Under the pieces are notes generated by a model. That model saw nothing but the letters and a program-made list of their open reading frames with translations. It ran no database searches and had not been told where the DNA came from. Positions 11,402-18,502 of a stretch of 64,000 nt of DNA are shown here, piece after piece. Within the stretch, counting starts at the first letter, position 1; the number at the start of each line of letters is the position of its first letter. Source of the DNA: Cyclobacterium plantarum (GTDB lineage Bacteria; Bacteroidota; Bacteroidia; Cytophagales; Cyclobacteriaceae); contig NZ_JAANYN010000003.1 in assembly GCF_011290685.1 (NCBI RefSeq), forward strand, positions 479,341 to 543,340. Direction: 5' to 3'. The translations under genes and the position numbers were made by a program.

Positions 11402-12139
11402 CTAAGCACCTGCTTCATCCAGGTTGATGATTTCAAATTCCAAATCTCCCGGAAGCCCCTGATAGGCAAGATATATCCTTGCGGTTACTTCCACATCCCG
11501 CAGACAATATTTCCGGATATTGTCCAGGCCATTTTCTTTGTAATATACCGAATTCACCATGCTCCCGTCGATGCCCTCTTTAGAACTCGGAATATCAAAT
11601 ACCGAAGCCAGTAAATCAAGTCTTGTGTAATGTTTGTAGTCCCCGAATTTCCAGAGCTCCAGGGTGTCCAGATGCCTGATTTCCCAGGGTCTCTTGCCTG
11701 CCAGTTGTAAAACGTCAGGAAGGGGGATCCTGTTTATCAGCATCCTCCGGCAAAGGTAGGGTATGTCAAATTCCTTGCCATTGTGGGCACAAATGACCCA
11801 TTGTTTTTTGCAAAGTAATTCACGGAATTCCAATAGTGTGCCGTGTTCTGATTCTCCATAGAATGACTTTGTGCGGTATTGAAGCAGATCATCTTCCCTG
11901 AGATAGGTGAAATATCCCACGCCTATACAAATGATTTTGCCGAATTCAGCATATATTCCGGCCTTCTCAAAGTACAATTCCGAAGGGCTGCCATCTTCTC
12001 CCTGCTGCTGGATTTGCTGGGATTTTTTGCGCCATTCTTCCTGCATTCGGGGGGATAGTTCTTCCAGTGTTTCTGCCCCGGAGATGGTCTCCAGGTCCAA
12101 AAAAAGAATATCGTTCAGTTGTTCAAAAAAATTGGCCAT
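11402..12139 (-). CDS. PolB-type DEDDy 3'-5' exonuclease
   Basis: Predicted nuclease of 245 residues with a DnaQ/RNase H-like fold, of the family called '3'-5' exonuclease related to the PolB exonuclease domain'. Exo I is FLDLETIS (Asp and Glu), Exo II is CAHNGKEFDIPYL (Asp), Exo III is YCLRDVEVT, where Tyr sits four residues before the Asp, the DEDDy arrangement. The ATG at 12137-12139 is preferred over a TTG two codons upstream because the motif-bearing N-terminus starts immediately after it. A TATCTTTG box lies upstream on the minus strand (12212-12219). Substrate (DNA or RNA) cannot be told from sequence. Confidence 0.85.
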   Translation of the reverse strand: MANFFEQLNDILFLDLETISGAETLEELSPRMQEEWRKKSQQIQQQGEDGSPSELYFEKAGIYAEFGKIICIGVGYFTYLREDDLLQYRTKSFYGESEHGTLLEFRELLCKKQWVICAHNGKEFDIPYLCRRMLINRIPLPDVLQLAGKRPWEIRHLDTLELWKFGDYKHYTRLDLLASVFDIPSSKEGIDGSMVNSVYYKENGLDNIRKYCLRDVEVTARIYLAYQGLPGDLEFEIINLDEAGA

Positions 12140-12211
12140 AGACAAGAGTTCTATATTTTGGCAAATTCAATTTGCTACATCATTAAGGATGGCTGGGCTG
12201 TTTAGCCCTTA

Positions 12212-12219
12212 CAAAGATA
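12212..12219 (-). promoter_or_regulatory. TAnnTTTG -7 box upstream of the PolB-type exonuclease gene
   Basis: TATCTTTG on the minus strand, about 73 bp before the exonuclease start. No good TTG -33 element was found at the usual spacing, so this is tentative. A GGGCT-GTTT-AGCCC hairpin (12194-12207) falls within the presumed leader. Confidence 0.35.
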
Positions 12220-12267
12220 AACTTTTTATCAAAAAATTAATCCAGAATGCCTTGAAAGGCTGACAAT

Positions 12268-13014
12268 TCAATGACTTTTTTCCGGGGAAAAAAGGTTTTC
12301 TACGAAGTCCATACCAAAAAGCCTTGCCAGGTGCACTTTGACTTTATTTTTTACTTCGGCCTCATCTACCGGATGTCCCAATTCCAGGTGCATGGAGGTG
12401 ACGGCTTTGTCACTGATGCCGCAGGGGACGATATGATTAAAATAGGCAATGTCTGTATTCAGGTTAAATGCAAAACCATGCATGGTCACCCAGCGACTTG
12501 ATTTAACGCCCAATGCACATATTTTTCTTGGATTATCCTGCCGGATATGGTCTATCCAAACGCCGGTAAGCCCCTCAATTCTCCCGGCTTCAATGTCGTA
12601 TTCCTCCAGGGTGGCAATGACTGCCTCTTCCAGAAACCTGAGGTATTTGTGAATGTCTGTAAAGAAGTTATCCAGGTCCAACACAGGATACCCGACCAGT
12701 TGCCCGGGGCCATGATAGGTGATGTCTCCTCCCCGGTTTATGGGATAATAGCTTGCTCCAACCTTTTTTAAACCGGCCTCATCCAGTAAAAGATTTTCCG
12801 GTTTGCCGCTTTTTCCCAGGGTGTATACATGCGGGTGCTCTACAAAAAGCAGGTAGTTTTGGGTGATTTGTTGAGAAGAAACCGTCAGGTTTCGGTTGTT
12901 GATTTTAATGGCGATGGTGTCGGCAAAAAGCTGCTCCTGCATGTCCCAGGTTTCCCGGTAATCTTTTCTTCCTAAATCTTTAAAGTATACTTTTTTATTG
13001 ATAAATTGATTCAC
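12268..13014 (-). CDS. lipB: octanoyl-[acyl-carrier-protein]:protein octanoyltransferase
   Basis: LipB transfers octanoate from ACP to lipoyl domains, the first step of lipoate synthesis. The signature RGGDITYHGPGQLVGYP is present, with the catalytic Cys in HIVPCGIS and the catalytic Lys in RKICALGVK. An upstream in-frame TTG at 13035 lies on the likely -7 box TATATTTG (13033-13040), so translation should start at the GTG at 13012-13014, giving 248 residues; this start is an inference. yraN is divergent on the other side of the same short promoter region. LipA is not in the window. Confidence 0.93.
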   Translation of the reverse strand: MNQFINKKVYFKDLGRKDYRETWDMQEQLFADTIAIKINNRNLTVSSQQITQNYLLFVEHPHVYTLGKSGKPENLLLDEAGLKKVGASYYPINRGGDITYHGPGQLVGYPVLDLDNFFTDIHKYLRFLEEAVIATLEEYDIEAGRIEGLTGVWIDHIRQDNPRKICALGVKSSRWVTMHGFAFNLNTDIAYFNHIVPCGISDKAVTSMHLELGHPVDEAEVKNKVKVHLARLFGMDFVENLFSPEKSH

Positions 13015-13032
13015 TTTATCTTTTTGTTTTTT

Positions 13033-13040
13033 CAAATATA
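13033..13040 (-). promoter_or_regulatory. TAnnTTTG -7 box for lipB
   Basis: TATATTTG on the minus strand, 18 bp upstream of the proposed lipB GTG. It places the transcription start downstream of the alternative TTG codon. Confidence 0.5.
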
Positions 13041-13054
13041 GTCAAATAAAGAGA

Positions 13055-13411
13055 ATGGCTGAACACAATGACCTGGGAAGAGAGGCGGAACAGCTTGCCA
13101 AAAGTTGGCTTGAAACCAAGGGGTATACCTTTGTAGAAGCGAATTACCGGTACAAACACGCTGAAATAGACCTGATCATGACCCATAAAGGGATTATGGT
13201 TTTTGTAGAGGTCAAGTTTCGAAGTGGAACTGGATACGGCTATGCGGAGGAATTTGTTGATTACAGAAAAAGGCAATTGATCATCCGGGCGGCAGACCAT
13301 TATATTTTTGCTAAGGACTGGCACCATGACATCCGTTTTGATATTGTAGGGGTTTACAGGGATAGGCATGGACACATTGCCTTCAGGCATTTTGAAGATG
13401 CCTTTTATTGA
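13055..13411 (+). CDS. YraN/UPF0102 family endonuclease-like protein
   Basis: 118-residue member of the UPF0102 (YraN) family, which has a PD-(D/E)XK nuclease-like fold. Seen: GREAEQLAKSWLETKGY, then KHAEIDLIM and VFVEVKFR, which supply the Glu, Asp and ExK residues of the predicted active site. Biological role is not established. It is transcribed divergently from lipB and its stop codon abuts the stop of the next, convergent gene. Confidence 0.92.
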   Translation: MAEHNDLGREAEQLAKSWLETKGYTFVEANYRYKHAEIDLIMTHKGIMVFVEVKFRSGTGYGYAEEFVDYRKRQLIIRAADHYIFAKDWHHDIRFDIVGVYRDRHGHIAFRHFEDAFY

Positions 13412-14263
13412 TCAATTGTTGCGGTAAATCAAATTTCCTTCCCTATCCCATTCTGCCCGGATATAGGGTTTGTATCCATTGGTGAATGCTTCTGACTGGT
13501 ATTGTATTTCTCGTTTTTTAACAGTTTTATCCTTATCGGTGGACCAATATTCCGTCCACAATCCTACCTTCTCGCCAAAGCTGTATTCACCTGTGACCGC
13601 CACCTGCCCATCAGGATAGAAATGGTAAAAATTTCCTTCTTCCAAATCATATTCTATCGGCGTGAGTTTTTCAATTTTTCTTTCTCCCCTGTTGTAATAG
13701 GTAATTCTTGAATCCTTGGGCCACCCTTCATCATAATGCCGCTTGTCCTGCAAAATATTTTTCCCGTCGAAGGTCATCCATCGACCATGTTTGGTGCCGT
13801 AATAGTACATGCCTGTCTCCACTACCTGTTCACCTATTCGCCTTTCATAGGGCCCGTGCAGCAAGTATCCTTTGGAAGCAATGAAACCGGAGTTTTTAAT
13901 GGCTTTGTTTTTGGAATCATACCAGTAAATATCCCGGATATAGGGGTCAGGCTCCCTTTTGCTGAAGGTAAAATGAAATACCTGATAGGTGACCTGATCC
14001 CTGAAACTTGTTTTTATCAGTGTTTTTTTCGTTTTTTCACCGAAGTAGACGTTCTTCTTTCGTTTTTTCTTTTTGGATTTTTTTTCTTCCTTTAAGTCAT
14101 CTTCCGCATCGGAAAAAAGCAATACCGGCGTGGAAGATGGTAAAAGGCGATTGCTGACAACACCCGATGAGTCAGGATCGCTGGCATTTTCCTCTTCCTG
14201 TCCATGAGCCCGCATGGTGACAGCTAACAGAAGAACGACCAGCAAATAGGCTAACTTATTCAT
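13412..14263 (-). CDS. exported MORN-variant repeat protein (YwqK-like)
   Basis: 283-residue secreted protein of unknown function. A signal peptide (NKLAYLLVVLLLAVTMRAHG) is followed by a low-complexity Lys-rich segment (EEKKSKKKKRKKN, about 60-72) and then MORN-variant repeats of the toxin-antitoxin YwqK type, for example GMYYYGTKHGRWMTF and GEYSFGEKVGLWTEYW. Such repeats are common in exported Bacteroidota proteins; the YwqK name does not imply a toxin-antitoxin role. The gene is convergent with yraN, the two stop codons touching, and divergent from the aminotransferase gene. Confidence 0.75.
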   Translation of the reverse strand: MNKLAYLLVVLLLAVTMRAHGQEEENASDPDSSGVVSNRLLPSSTPVLLFSDAEDDLKEEKKSKKKKRKKNVYFGEKTKKTLIKTSFRDQVTYQVFHFTFSKREPDPYIRDIYWYDSKNKAIKNSGFIASKGYLLHGPYERRIGEQVVETGMYYYGTKHGRWMTFDGKNILQDKRHYDEGWPKDSRITYYNRGERKIEKLTPIEYDLEEGNFYHFYPDGQVAVTGEYSFGEKVGLWTEYWSTDKDKTVKKREIQYQSEAFTNGYKPYIRAEWDREGNLIYRNN

Positions 14264-14396
14264 AACAATTTAAAAACGTTTTTACCCAAATTTTATTATT
14301 AAAAGATCCCTTTCTGAAGCAAATGTAAATTTACTGTAATCGATTACACAAGTCTTCAAAATTGTCCAAAGATTTAGGAAAGATTGGCATTATGGT

Positions 14397-14450
14397 TAAT
14401 TTTGCAAACTAAAAAAAGCGAGGGGAAGTCCCCAGCCTTTTTTTTATATT
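14397..14450 (+). promoter_or_regulatory. -7 box followed at once by a terminator-like hairpin
   Basis: TAATTTTG (14397-14404) matches the -7 consensus. It is followed within about ten bases by A7GCGAGGGGA-AG-TCCCCAGC and an eight-T run (14411-14447), i.e. a hairpin with a U-run upstream of the aminotransferase ORF. It may be a leader attenuator or a terminator of a very short transcript. No good -33 element was seen. Confidence 0.4.
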
Positions 14451-14502
14451 TTGATACAAATAAATTTATACATTTCTGATTGTCAAACAAAAAAGACCAT
14501 AC

Positions 14503-15705
14503 ATGAATTCCATCCTATCTGATCGCATCAACAATATGGAAGAGTCAGCAACGCTGGCCATGGCAAAAACTGCCAGAGAATTGAAAAGCCAGGGAATCGA
14601 TATCATTGGCCTGAGTCTGGGAGAACCGGATTTCAAAACCCCAAAACATATTCAGGAGGCTGCAAAGGCAGCTATAGACGAAGGAAAGTATTTTTCTTAT
14701 CCACCCGTGGCCGGGTATCAGGACCTCAGGGAAGCCATTGCCAAAAAATTAAGGGAACAAAATAAAATAACGCAGGCAAAAGCCGAAAACATTGTGGTCT
14801 CCACAGGTGCCAAACACTCGATTGCCAATGTTTTTATGTGCCTGATCAATGAAGGGGATGAAGTGGTGATTTTTTCACCTTACTGGGTGTCCTATTCTGA
14901 GATTATCAAATTGGCAGGAGGAGTGCCGGTGCTGATTGAAGGCAATCTGGAAAATAATTTTAAAGCTACCGCCGCACAACTGAAAGCGGCCATTACTGAT
15001 AAAACCAAGGCGGTCATTTATTCCTCTCCCTGTAATCCATCCGGATCAGTTTTTAGCAAGCAGGAATTAGAAGCCATTGCTGAAGTGGTCAAATCAAAAG
15101 AGGACCTGATCGTTATTGCGGACGAAATTTATGAGCTGATCAACTTTACAGGACAACATGCAAGCATAGCTTCCTTTCCGGGTATGTTTGAGCGTACCAT
15201 AACGGTCAATGGTTTCTCCAAAGGTTATGCCATGACAGGCTGGCGGGTAGGTTACATCTGTGCGCCTCTGCCCATTGCCAAGGCTTGTGAAAAGATTCAG
15301 GGGCAATTTACCTCCGGCGGTACAGGTATTGCCCAAAGGGCGGCATTGGCCGGACTTACCGGAGATCAGAAACCCTCCGAAGAGATGGCAGCAGCCTACC
15401 TGAAAAGAAGAGACCTGGTTTTGCAATTGCTTAGGGAGATACCGGGTATCAAAACCCATGTCCCTGAAGGAGCATTCTATTTCTTCCCTGATGTTTCTGC
15501 TTTTTTTGGGAAATCTGCCGGAGATTTTAAAATTCAAACCGCCGATGATTTTTGCCTGTACCTCTTGAACGAAGCCCATGTTTCGTTGGTAACAGGGGCC
15601 GCCTTTGGAGCACCTGATTCCGTAAGGCTTTCTTATGCCGCTTCTGAGGATGAACTGAAGGAAGCCCTGAAAAGGGTGAAAACCGCATTGGAAAAAGTGA
15701 AATAA
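14503..15705 (+). CDS. PLP-dependent class I/II aminotransferase (aspartate aminotransferase type)
   Basis: Fold-type I aminotransferase of 400 residues, resembling the AspB Ib-subgroup. The PLP Schiff-base Lys is Lys240 in TVNGFSKGYAMTGWRVGY. Other family marks are SLGEPDFKTP near the N-terminus, NPSG around 178-181, the PLP-binding Asp of ADEIYE near 207, and an Arg in DSVRLSYA that binds the substrate carboxylate. Most likely an aspartate (or aspartate/prephenate) transaminase; the exact substrate is not resolved. A hairpin terminator follows after 10 bp. Confidence 0.92.
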   Translation: MNSILSDRINNMEESATLAMAKTARELKSQGIDIIGLSLGEPDFKTPKHIQEAAKAAIDEGKYFSYPPVAGYQDLREAIAKKLREQNKITQAKAENIVVSTGAKHSIANVFMCLINEGDEVVIFSPYWVSYSEIIKLAGGVPVLIEGNLENNFKATAAQLKAAITDKTKAVIYSSPCNPSGSVFSKQELEAIAEVVKSKEDLIVIADEIYELINFTGQHASIASFPGMFERTITVNGFSKGYAMTGWRVGYICAPLPIAKACEKIQGQFTSGGTGIAQRAALAGLTGDQKPSEEMAAAYLKRRDLVLQLLREIPGIKTHVPEGAFYFFPDVSAFFGKSAGDFKIQTADDFCLYLLNEAHVSLVTGAAFGAPDSVRLSYAASEDELKEALKRVKTALEKVK

Positions 15706-15715
15706 AATAAGCATC

Positions 15716-15745
15716 AGGCCCTGGATCATCCCGGGGCCTTTTTTT
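15716..15745 (+). terminator. terminator of the aminotransferase gene
   Basis: AGGCCC and GGGCCT arms around a 12-base loop, followed by seven T residues, just past the stop at 15705. Confidence 0.85.
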
Positions 15746-15870
15746 AAGATGAAATCGACACGATTAAAATCAACATAAAACACACAGGGCAATGATTATT
15801 TTAATCGTCAAAGATTCCAAAGCCTGGCCCGACTAATCGGGGTGGTCATTGAAAATAAAATTATAATCCT

Positions 15871-16587
15871 ATGAAAATGCAGGCAATTGTAGTTACCCCG
15901 GTGAAAGATGCCTTGTCCGCCACCCTGGAGACCATCGAGGCCATTCAAAATGCCAAAGGCAACTTTCACTATTGGGTTTTCAATGATTATTCTACTGCTA
16001 AAACCAGAATGGCCCTGGAAAAGGCACAAAAAAAAATGGGTTTTCAGTTGGTGCACCTGGAAGAGCTCACCAAAAATCCCTCTCCCAATTACAAAACAGT
16101 ACTGCAATTGTCGCAAAAAAATGCATTGGAGGCAGGATTGCCTCTGATCATTGTGGAATCTGATGTAAAAGTTCAGAAAGATACTTTGGATAGGCTGATC
16201 ACTTTTGCGCAATCCAATCCTAAGTCGGGGCTGGTAGGAGCCATTACCCATGACGGGGAGGGAAAGGTTAATTTCCCCTACCTGAAATTTAATAGGTATA
16301 AAAACCAGGCTGCGGTGAAGACAGACAGGAGTTTGAGTTTTTGTTGTACCCTCATCAGCAGACCCTTTCTGGAAAAATATGATTTCAGTAACCTGGACAA
16401 AAGCAAAGACTGGTACGATACGCATATCAGTTATAAATCCCTGGAAATGGGATTTGAAAACCATGTACTCATGGACCTGCCGGTTTGGCACAGGCCCCAC
16501 GGCAGCAGACCATGGAAACAATTGAAATACAAAAATCCCATTTTGTACTATTTTAAAAAATGGTTTTCAGGGAAGGATAAAATCTGA
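15871..16587 (+). CDS. glycosyltransferase family 2-like protein
   Basis: 238-residue cytoplasmic protein with a GT-A nucleotide-sugar fold. The N-terminal strand QAIVVTPVKDA, an Asp in VFNDYSTAK (cf. the NDGS motif of GT2) and VESDVKV, in place of the DxD motif, support family 2. A C-terminal aromatic/basic segment (NPILYYFKKWFSGK) may sit on the membrane. No sugar-biosynthesis or export genes lie beside it, so acceptor and pathway are unknown. Confidence 0.75.
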   Translation: MKMQAIVVTPVKDALSATLETIEAIQNAKGNFHYWVFNDYSTAKTRMALEKAQKKMGFQLVHLEELTKNPSPNYKTVLQLSQKNALEAGLPLIIVESDVKVQKDTLDRLITFAQSNPKSGLVGAITHDGEGKVNFPYLKFNRYKNQAAVKTDRSLSFCCTLISRPFLEKYDFSNLDKSKDWYDTHISYKSLEMGFENHVLMDLPVWHRPHGSRPWKQLKYKNPILYYFKKWFSGKDKI

Positions 16588-17048
16588 AAATCCCCTTTTT
16601 GTTTTTGTTTTGGTAAAAAGTCGATAAGTCCGCATGGAAATTTTTTGCTTTTTTCCGGCTTTTGAAAGGATAATTTTTCACTAAAGTTCCGGCTGAATTA
16701 TAAATATTTACATATAAATATTTCAATAAAAAATTAATTTTAATCTGCTTTTGAATAATGGGTCAGTCTGATCTGATTTGTAGGGAAATAGCCCGCCATA
16801 AATTTCGGCTAGATAAATATATTTACAAATTCGACTTTGAAAAAGTGAAATTATTAAAAAAAATACATAAAAAATTTAATTTATTAATGGGTTTTATTTG
16901 GATTCCCTCTAAATACCGATTGGGCTTCCGGGGGAAAAGGCTAATTTTTCTTTTCCCGTAAAAGCAGAATCACTTTTTGCAAGGAATCTGGGAATGAGGT
17001 CCATTGTGATTATTTCTTTATAATATCGAAAAATACAAAGAATTATTT
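16588..17048. other. AT-rich intergenic stretch without a supported gene
   Basis: About 460 bp of very AT-rich DNA between the glycosyltransferase gene and the promoter at 17049. A 67-codon frame at 16758-16961 is lysine/phenylalanine-rich with no family signal, as expected for AT-rich noise. Confidence 0.5.
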
Positions 17049-17081
17049 TTTGTTTTATTGCGACAAAAATGATTACCTTTG
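17049..17081 (+). promoter_or_regulatory. Bacteroidota-type promoter (-33 TTTG, -7 TACCTTTG)
   Basis: TTTG at 17049-17052, 21 bp spacer, TACCTTTG at 17074-17081. This fits the phylum's sigma factor consensus and would start a leader of about 150 nt before the DUF4421 gene, including the leader ORF at 17149. Confidence 0.7.
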
Positions 17082-17128
17082 TTATGGGTGATTAAGCAAC
17101 TTTTTGTACTTATCTTTTTCTTATATTT

Positions 17129-17172
17129 AAAAAGGAGGTTATTTCGAAATGATTTTTACTAACCTCCCTTTT
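17129..17172 (+). promoter_or_regulatory. leader hairpin sequestering a perfect Shine-Dalgarno sequence
   Basis: Left arm AAAAAGGAGGTTA (17129-17141) contains AAAGGAGGT, a full complement of the 16S 3' tail. Right arm TAACCTCCCTTTT (17160-17172) pairs with it at 12 of 13 positions. The right arm overlaps codons 4-8 of the short ORF that the Shine-Dalgarno sequence would serve, so translation and folding exclude each other. Confidence 0.6.
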
Positions 17173-17226
17173 CCTTTGGAACCTCTCCTTATTGCAAGCC
17201 CGTTAAGACAATACAGTTCTATGTAA
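17149..17226 (+). CDS. putative 25-residue leader peptide
   Basis: Short ORF starting at ATG 17149, ten bases after a perfect Shine-Dalgarno core, ending in TAA 17224-17226, only 20 bp before the start of the DUF4421 gene. The peptide is hydrophobic and Pro/Leu-rich (NLPFPLEPLLIASPL) and ends RQYSSM. Strong Shine-Dalgarno sequences are rare in Bacteroidota, and none was noticed at the other gene starts examined here. A leader peptide controlling the downstream gene is inferred; a chance ORF downstream of a terminator hairpin is the alternative. Confidence 0.45.
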   Translation: MIFTNLPFPLEPLLIASPLRQYSSM

Positions 17227-17246
17227 ACCATCTTTAACGCACATGC

Positions 17247-18263
17247 ATGAAAATTCTTTTGGCAGTAGTTTCTTTGGCTTTCTTTTCTTCTCTACCTGTT
17301 TCTGCTCAATCCGATCCCGATAGCACTGCCTACTACCTGTCCTATCCCGAAAAACTTACAGGCAGGTTTTATTTTTCAAGAAAATACACAGGGATGGGCC
17401 TGGAAAAGGGGGAGAAGAAGTTATGGTACATGCCCAATTCCACGCTCAATATGGGTGCTGGTCTGACTTATCAGAACCTGACCTTGAATCTGGCTACCGG
17501 ATTTGGTTTTTTAAATCCGGATAGGGGCAGGGGAGATTCAAAATACCTGGATCTGCAGGCCCATGCCTACCCTAAAAATCTGGTAATCGATTTTTTTGGG
17601 CAGTTTTACAACGGTTATTTTTTAAAACGGCCCCAGAATCAATTTGGCACTGAAGGTCCTTTAGTATTTCCCGATATGAAAATGAGGAAAGTGGGTGCGT
17701 CGGTGCAATATTTGTTCAATGGCGATAAATTTTCTTATCGGGCTGCTTTCCTTCAAAATGAATGGCAGCAAAAATCAGCCGGGTCATTTTTGCTTGGATT
17801 TGAAGTATATGGCGGCCAGGCCCTAAACCAAAATGGCCTCCTTCCTCCTGATGAACGGGCGGAGCTTTTCGATCAAATCAAATTTTTTGAATTTGGACCT
17901 AATTTGGGCTATGCCTATTCCCTTATCATTAAGAAGCATTTTTTCATTACCCTTTCAGCTACATCCAGTTTGTCATTGGGGCGTACCAGTATGCAATTTG
18001 AACCTGATGGGCAAAGAAGCAGTTGGGGTATACGGCCCAATTATTTTTTAAGGGGGTTTACGGGATACAATTCCGAAAAGTGGTCTGTTAATGTCAATTA
18101 TGTCTACAACCAGGTCAATCTTTCGCCGGTAGCCGGATATAAAGTAAATGCAGGTACCGGCAATTACCGGGTCAACTTCATTTATCGTTTTAGTCCCGGT
18201 CCTAGGCTTTCCCGCAGGCTGGAATGGATCGATGCCCTAAAGGCCAGTCTGCTTGGAAGGTAG
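17247..18263 (+). CDS. DUF4421 family outer-membrane/exported protein
   Basis: 338-residue exported protein resembling the DUF4421 family, known mainly from Bacteroidota and uncharacterised. A signal peptide (KILLAVVSLAFFSSLPVSAQ) is followed by LTGRFYFSRKYTGMGL and many alternating aromatic/polar strands such as NYFLRGFTGY and NYRVNFIYRFSPG, suggesting an outer-membrane beta-barrel. A second ATG at 17243 is out of frame. The 5' leader carries a promoter, a Shine-Dalgarno hairpin and a short ORF, so expression is probably controlled after transcription starts. Confidence 0.75.
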   Translation: MKILLAVVSLAFFSSLPVSAQSDPDSTAYYLSYPEKLTGRFYFSRKYTGMGLEKGEKKLWYMPNSTLNMGAGLTYQNLTLNLATGFGFLNPDRGRGDSKYLDLQAHAYPKNLVIDFFGQFYNGYFLKRPQNQFGTEGPLVFPDMKMRKVGASVQYLFNGDKFSYRAAFLQNEWQQKSAGSFLLGFEVYGGQALNQNGLLPPDERAELFDQIKFFEFGPNLGYAYSLIIKKHFFITLSATSSLSLGRTSMQFEPDGQRSSWGIRPNYFLRGFTGYNSEKWSVNVNYVYNQVNLSPVAGYKVNAGTGNYRVNFIYRFSPGPRLSRRLEWIDALKASLLGR

Positions 18264-18502
18264 TTTTCGTTGAGAATTTATCTTTTGGACAGTTTAATGG
18301 ATGTGTTTTTTAAACTTAAAATTCCAAAGAAGCTCACTGTTATTTTTTTTTAACAGTACAGACATATTTTCATAATGCTTGTTCCTATAATAATTTTTGG
18401 GTTTTTGTTCAACCTGCAATAAAAAAGTAGGTATAGAGTGGTATGTTTTTGATACTTACAGTATTACAGGTAATTTAGGTTTAAAACTATAAAGGTAAAC
18501 TT

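Noticed and set aside
15808-16521. 237-codon minus-strand ORF
   Set aside because: Antisense to the glycosyltransferase gene, which has clear GT2 motifs; the reverse frame has none.
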